Shown piece after piece: positions 5,522-6,840 of a stretch of 6,840 nt of DNA. The stretch covers positions 1-6,840 of the forward strand of contig CACYKX010000168.1 in assembly GCA_902775075.1 (NCBI GenBank), written 5' to 3'. The notes under the pieces were generated by a model. That model saw only the letters and a program-made list of their open reading frames with translations. It did not search any database and was not told where the DNA came from. The stretch comes from an uncultured Prevotellaceae bacterium (GTDB lineage Bacteria > Bacteroidota > Bacteroidia > Bacteroidales > Bacteroidaceae). The translations under genes were made by a program, and so were the position numbers. Position 1 is the first letter of the stretch. Each line of letters begins with the position of its first letter.

Positions 5522-6840
5522 ATGAAGGCAGTTATGACAGTAGAGGATGTAAAAGTAATCATACGAGGTGACGAGACTCGTACGTTAGAAATGAAGAAAA
5601 CAACGGGCGAGTTGAAGGATGGTATGCGTTCTGCTTGTGCCTTTCTCAATACAGCAGGCGGCTGGCTTTTCTTTGGTATTGCTCCAACGACACTGAAGAT
5701 TCTTGGCCAGGAGGTAACAGACAATACACGAAAGGAGATTGCCAGAGAGATTGCAAAACTAGAACCACTGATAGACCTGTCCATTGAATACATTGATTTG
5801 CCTGATCGTTCAGGCTATCAGGTTATTGCTATCAATTTGGATGCTCCATCATATTGGGACGTGCCATATACATATGACAACAAGCCCTATATGCGAATAG
5901 AGAGTACGACCGTTGTCATGCCTCGTGACATCTTTGAAGATCGTCTGATGCGCAGCAAATCCAATCGTCATAAATGGGAAGATCAGATTTGCGAAGGCAT
6001 AACCATTGCTGATTTGGAGGAACAACGTATTCGAGGTGGTGTCAGACTTGGTGTAGAACGGGGTAGGATGCCAGAGTCGTCTCTCATGGAGACTACGGAA
6101 AGCCTTGTTGAGAAACTAAAGCTTACTACTAATGGGAAACTGAAAAATGCAGCAGCAGCATTATTCCTCCGAAATACTAGTCAGTTCCCTCAGTTCCTGC
6201 TTCGCATGGCTCGCTTTCGTGGCAATGACAAGATGGAATTCATAGACAATCAAAGGGCATACGGCAATTTCTTTACATTGCTCGATGCTGGTATGGCATT
6301 CTTCTTCAAACACCTTTCCCTCAGTGGTAAGATAGTGGGCTTTACGAGAGAAGAGAAACTGGAGATCCCTGCCGAGGCGTTGCGTGAGGCATTGACGAAT
6401 GCCCTTTGTCATAGGATGTTCCATAGTACAAGCAGTTCCGTAGGCATCGCCATCTATGATGATCGTGTAGAGATTGAGAATACTGGTCATTTGCCAGATG
6501 AATTGACTGTAGAGACCATTAAACAATCCCATCATTCATTTCCTCAGAACCCGACTATTGCTGACGTGCTGTTTAAGACTACGTTCTTGGAAAATTGGGG
6601 TAGTGGCGTAGGTCGCATGGTAGATGCTTGTAAACAAGCTAATCTTCCAGAACCAGAGTTCAATCAGAATGCTGCATTCGTATGGGTCACGTTCAACCGT
6701 GCAACCATACAACCGTACAACCGTACAACCCCTCAACCCCACAACCCCACAAGTTCACCCCTCAACCCCACAACCTCAAAGGATAATAATAAGGCTCAAA
6801 AGCTAAAGAAATTCTTATCAATCATTGGAGAGAATGGGGC
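5522..6840 (+). CDS. AlbA_2 (Schlafen-like) ATP-binding protein, partial at right edge
   Basis: The frame is open from 5522 to the window end, giving 439 codons with the 3' end missing. Residues 15-130 form an AlbA_2 domain with its signature E18-T-R-T-L-E23-M-K25 and FLNTAGGWLFFGI (41-53). Residues 285-390 match the GHKL-type ATPase module often joined to it (HATPase_c_4): ALREALTNALCHR (287-298), DRVEIENTGHLP (314-325), ENWGSGVGRM (357-366) and PEPEF (376-380). The family is annotated as DNA-binding transcriptional regulators or ATP-dependent proteins of unclear function. The usual HRDY after the N-box is HRMF here. Residues 391-420 are a low-complexity N/P/T linker encoded by an 8-bp tandem repeat. 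The last visible residues, KAQKLKKFLSIIGENG, look like the start of a winged-helix domain. An in-frame ATG at 5534 is an alternative start. It is transcribed away from the FRG gene. Confidence 0.88.
   Translation, partial: MKAVMTVEDVKVIIRGDETRTLEMKKTTGELKDGMRSACAFLNTAGGWLFFGIAPTTLKILGQEVTDNTRKEIAREIAKLEPLIDLSIEYIDLPDRSGYQVIAINLDAPSYWDVPYTYDNKPYMRIESTTVVMPRDIFEDRLMRSKSNRHKWEDQICEGITIADLEEQRIRGGVRLGVERGRMPESSLMETTESLVEKLKLTTNGKLKNAAAALFLRNTSQFPQFLLRMARFRGNDKMEFIDNQRAYGNFFTLLDAGMAFFFKHLSLSGKIVGFTREEKLEIPAEALREALTNALCHRMFHSTSSSVGIAIYDDRVEIENTGHLPDELTVETIKQSHHSFPQNPTIADVLFKTTFLENWGSGVGRMVDACKQANLPEPEFNQNAAFVWVTFNRATIQPYNRTTPQPHNPTSSPLNPTTSKDNNKAQKLKKFLSIIGENG
6694..6778 (+). repeat. 8-bp tandem repeat (CAACCNNN) within the AlbA_2 gene
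   Basis: Seven units run without a break from 6694 to 6749: CAACCGTG, CAACCATA, CAACCGTA twice, CAACCCCT, then CAACCCCA twice. A 13-base irregular unit (6750-6762) follows, then CAACCCCA and CAACCTCA (6763-6778). Three units make 24 bp, or eight residues, visible in the protein as N-R/P-x-T steps (NRATIQPY, NRTTPQPH). None of the three frames has a stop inside the array. A one-unit loss would lead to TAA at 6784-6786 and a one-unit gain to TAA at 6804-6806. Confidence 0.85.

Noticed and set aside
5467..5793. Minus-strand open frames opposite the AlbA_2 gene (also 6161-6535 and 6536-6742)
   Set aside because: The plus strand here encodes a continuous AlbA_2/ATPase protein; the reverse frames are shadows, and the last one merely reads the octamer repeat backwards.
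6694..6778. CRISPR array
   Set aside because: The units are 8 bp, contiguous and in a coding frame, with no spacers.
6624..6806. Plus-strand 60-codon open frame overlapping the repeat
   Set aside because: It is the alternative frame through the octamer array; it matters only as the frame entered if one repeat unit is gained.

Overview
The window looks like a piece of a Bacteroidales chromosome, most likely Prevotella-like. No gene start has a Shine-Dalgarno sequence. Several starts are preceded by the Bacteroidetes -7 element TAnnTTTG. One gene encodes a BspA-type leucine-rich-repeat surface protein with the domain order usual in Prevotellaceae. This assignment rests on pattern recognition only.

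Layout. Bases 1-261 hold no gene I can support; they contain a hairpin terminator for the gene to the right and a possible promoter, with 11-bp-spaced direct repeats, for a gene beyond the left edge. Bases 262-2139 (minus) encode a PAP2-type phosphatase whose second half looks like an outer-membrane beta-barrel, with a well-formed promoter at 2170-2201. Bases 2202-2597 are intergenic and contain a strong intrinsic terminator (2377-2428, minus) for the next operon. Bases 2598-5162 (minus) hold two genes 9 bp apart: an FRG-domain protein (4299-5162), followed by a secreted BspA-like leucine-rich-repeat protein (2598-4289). Bases 5163-5521 form a divergent control region. It has a minus-strand promoter, a large imperfect inverted repeat that would fold as an RNA leader, a possible 28-codon upstream ORF, and a plus-strand promoter. 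From 5522 to the right edge (plus) runs an AlbA_2/Schlafen-like ATP-binding protein, cut off by the window.

How the genes may work together. The PAP2 gene is an ordinary envelope gene with its own promoter and terminator. The FRG/LRR operon and the divergent AlbA_2 gene look accessory: the LRR gene is visibly AT-richer than the PAP2 gene, the domain types are typical of variable genome regions, and both transcription units start within one short intergenic region. No function for this divergent set is established from the sequence. The most notable structure is an 8-bp tandem repeat inside the AlbA_2 gene. Because 8 is not a multiple of 3, gain or loss of one unit would move translation into a stop codon just downstream, as in phase-variable genes. 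Second is the structured leader ahead of the FRG gene. No RNA gene of a recognised family, CRISPR array or insertion sequence was found.
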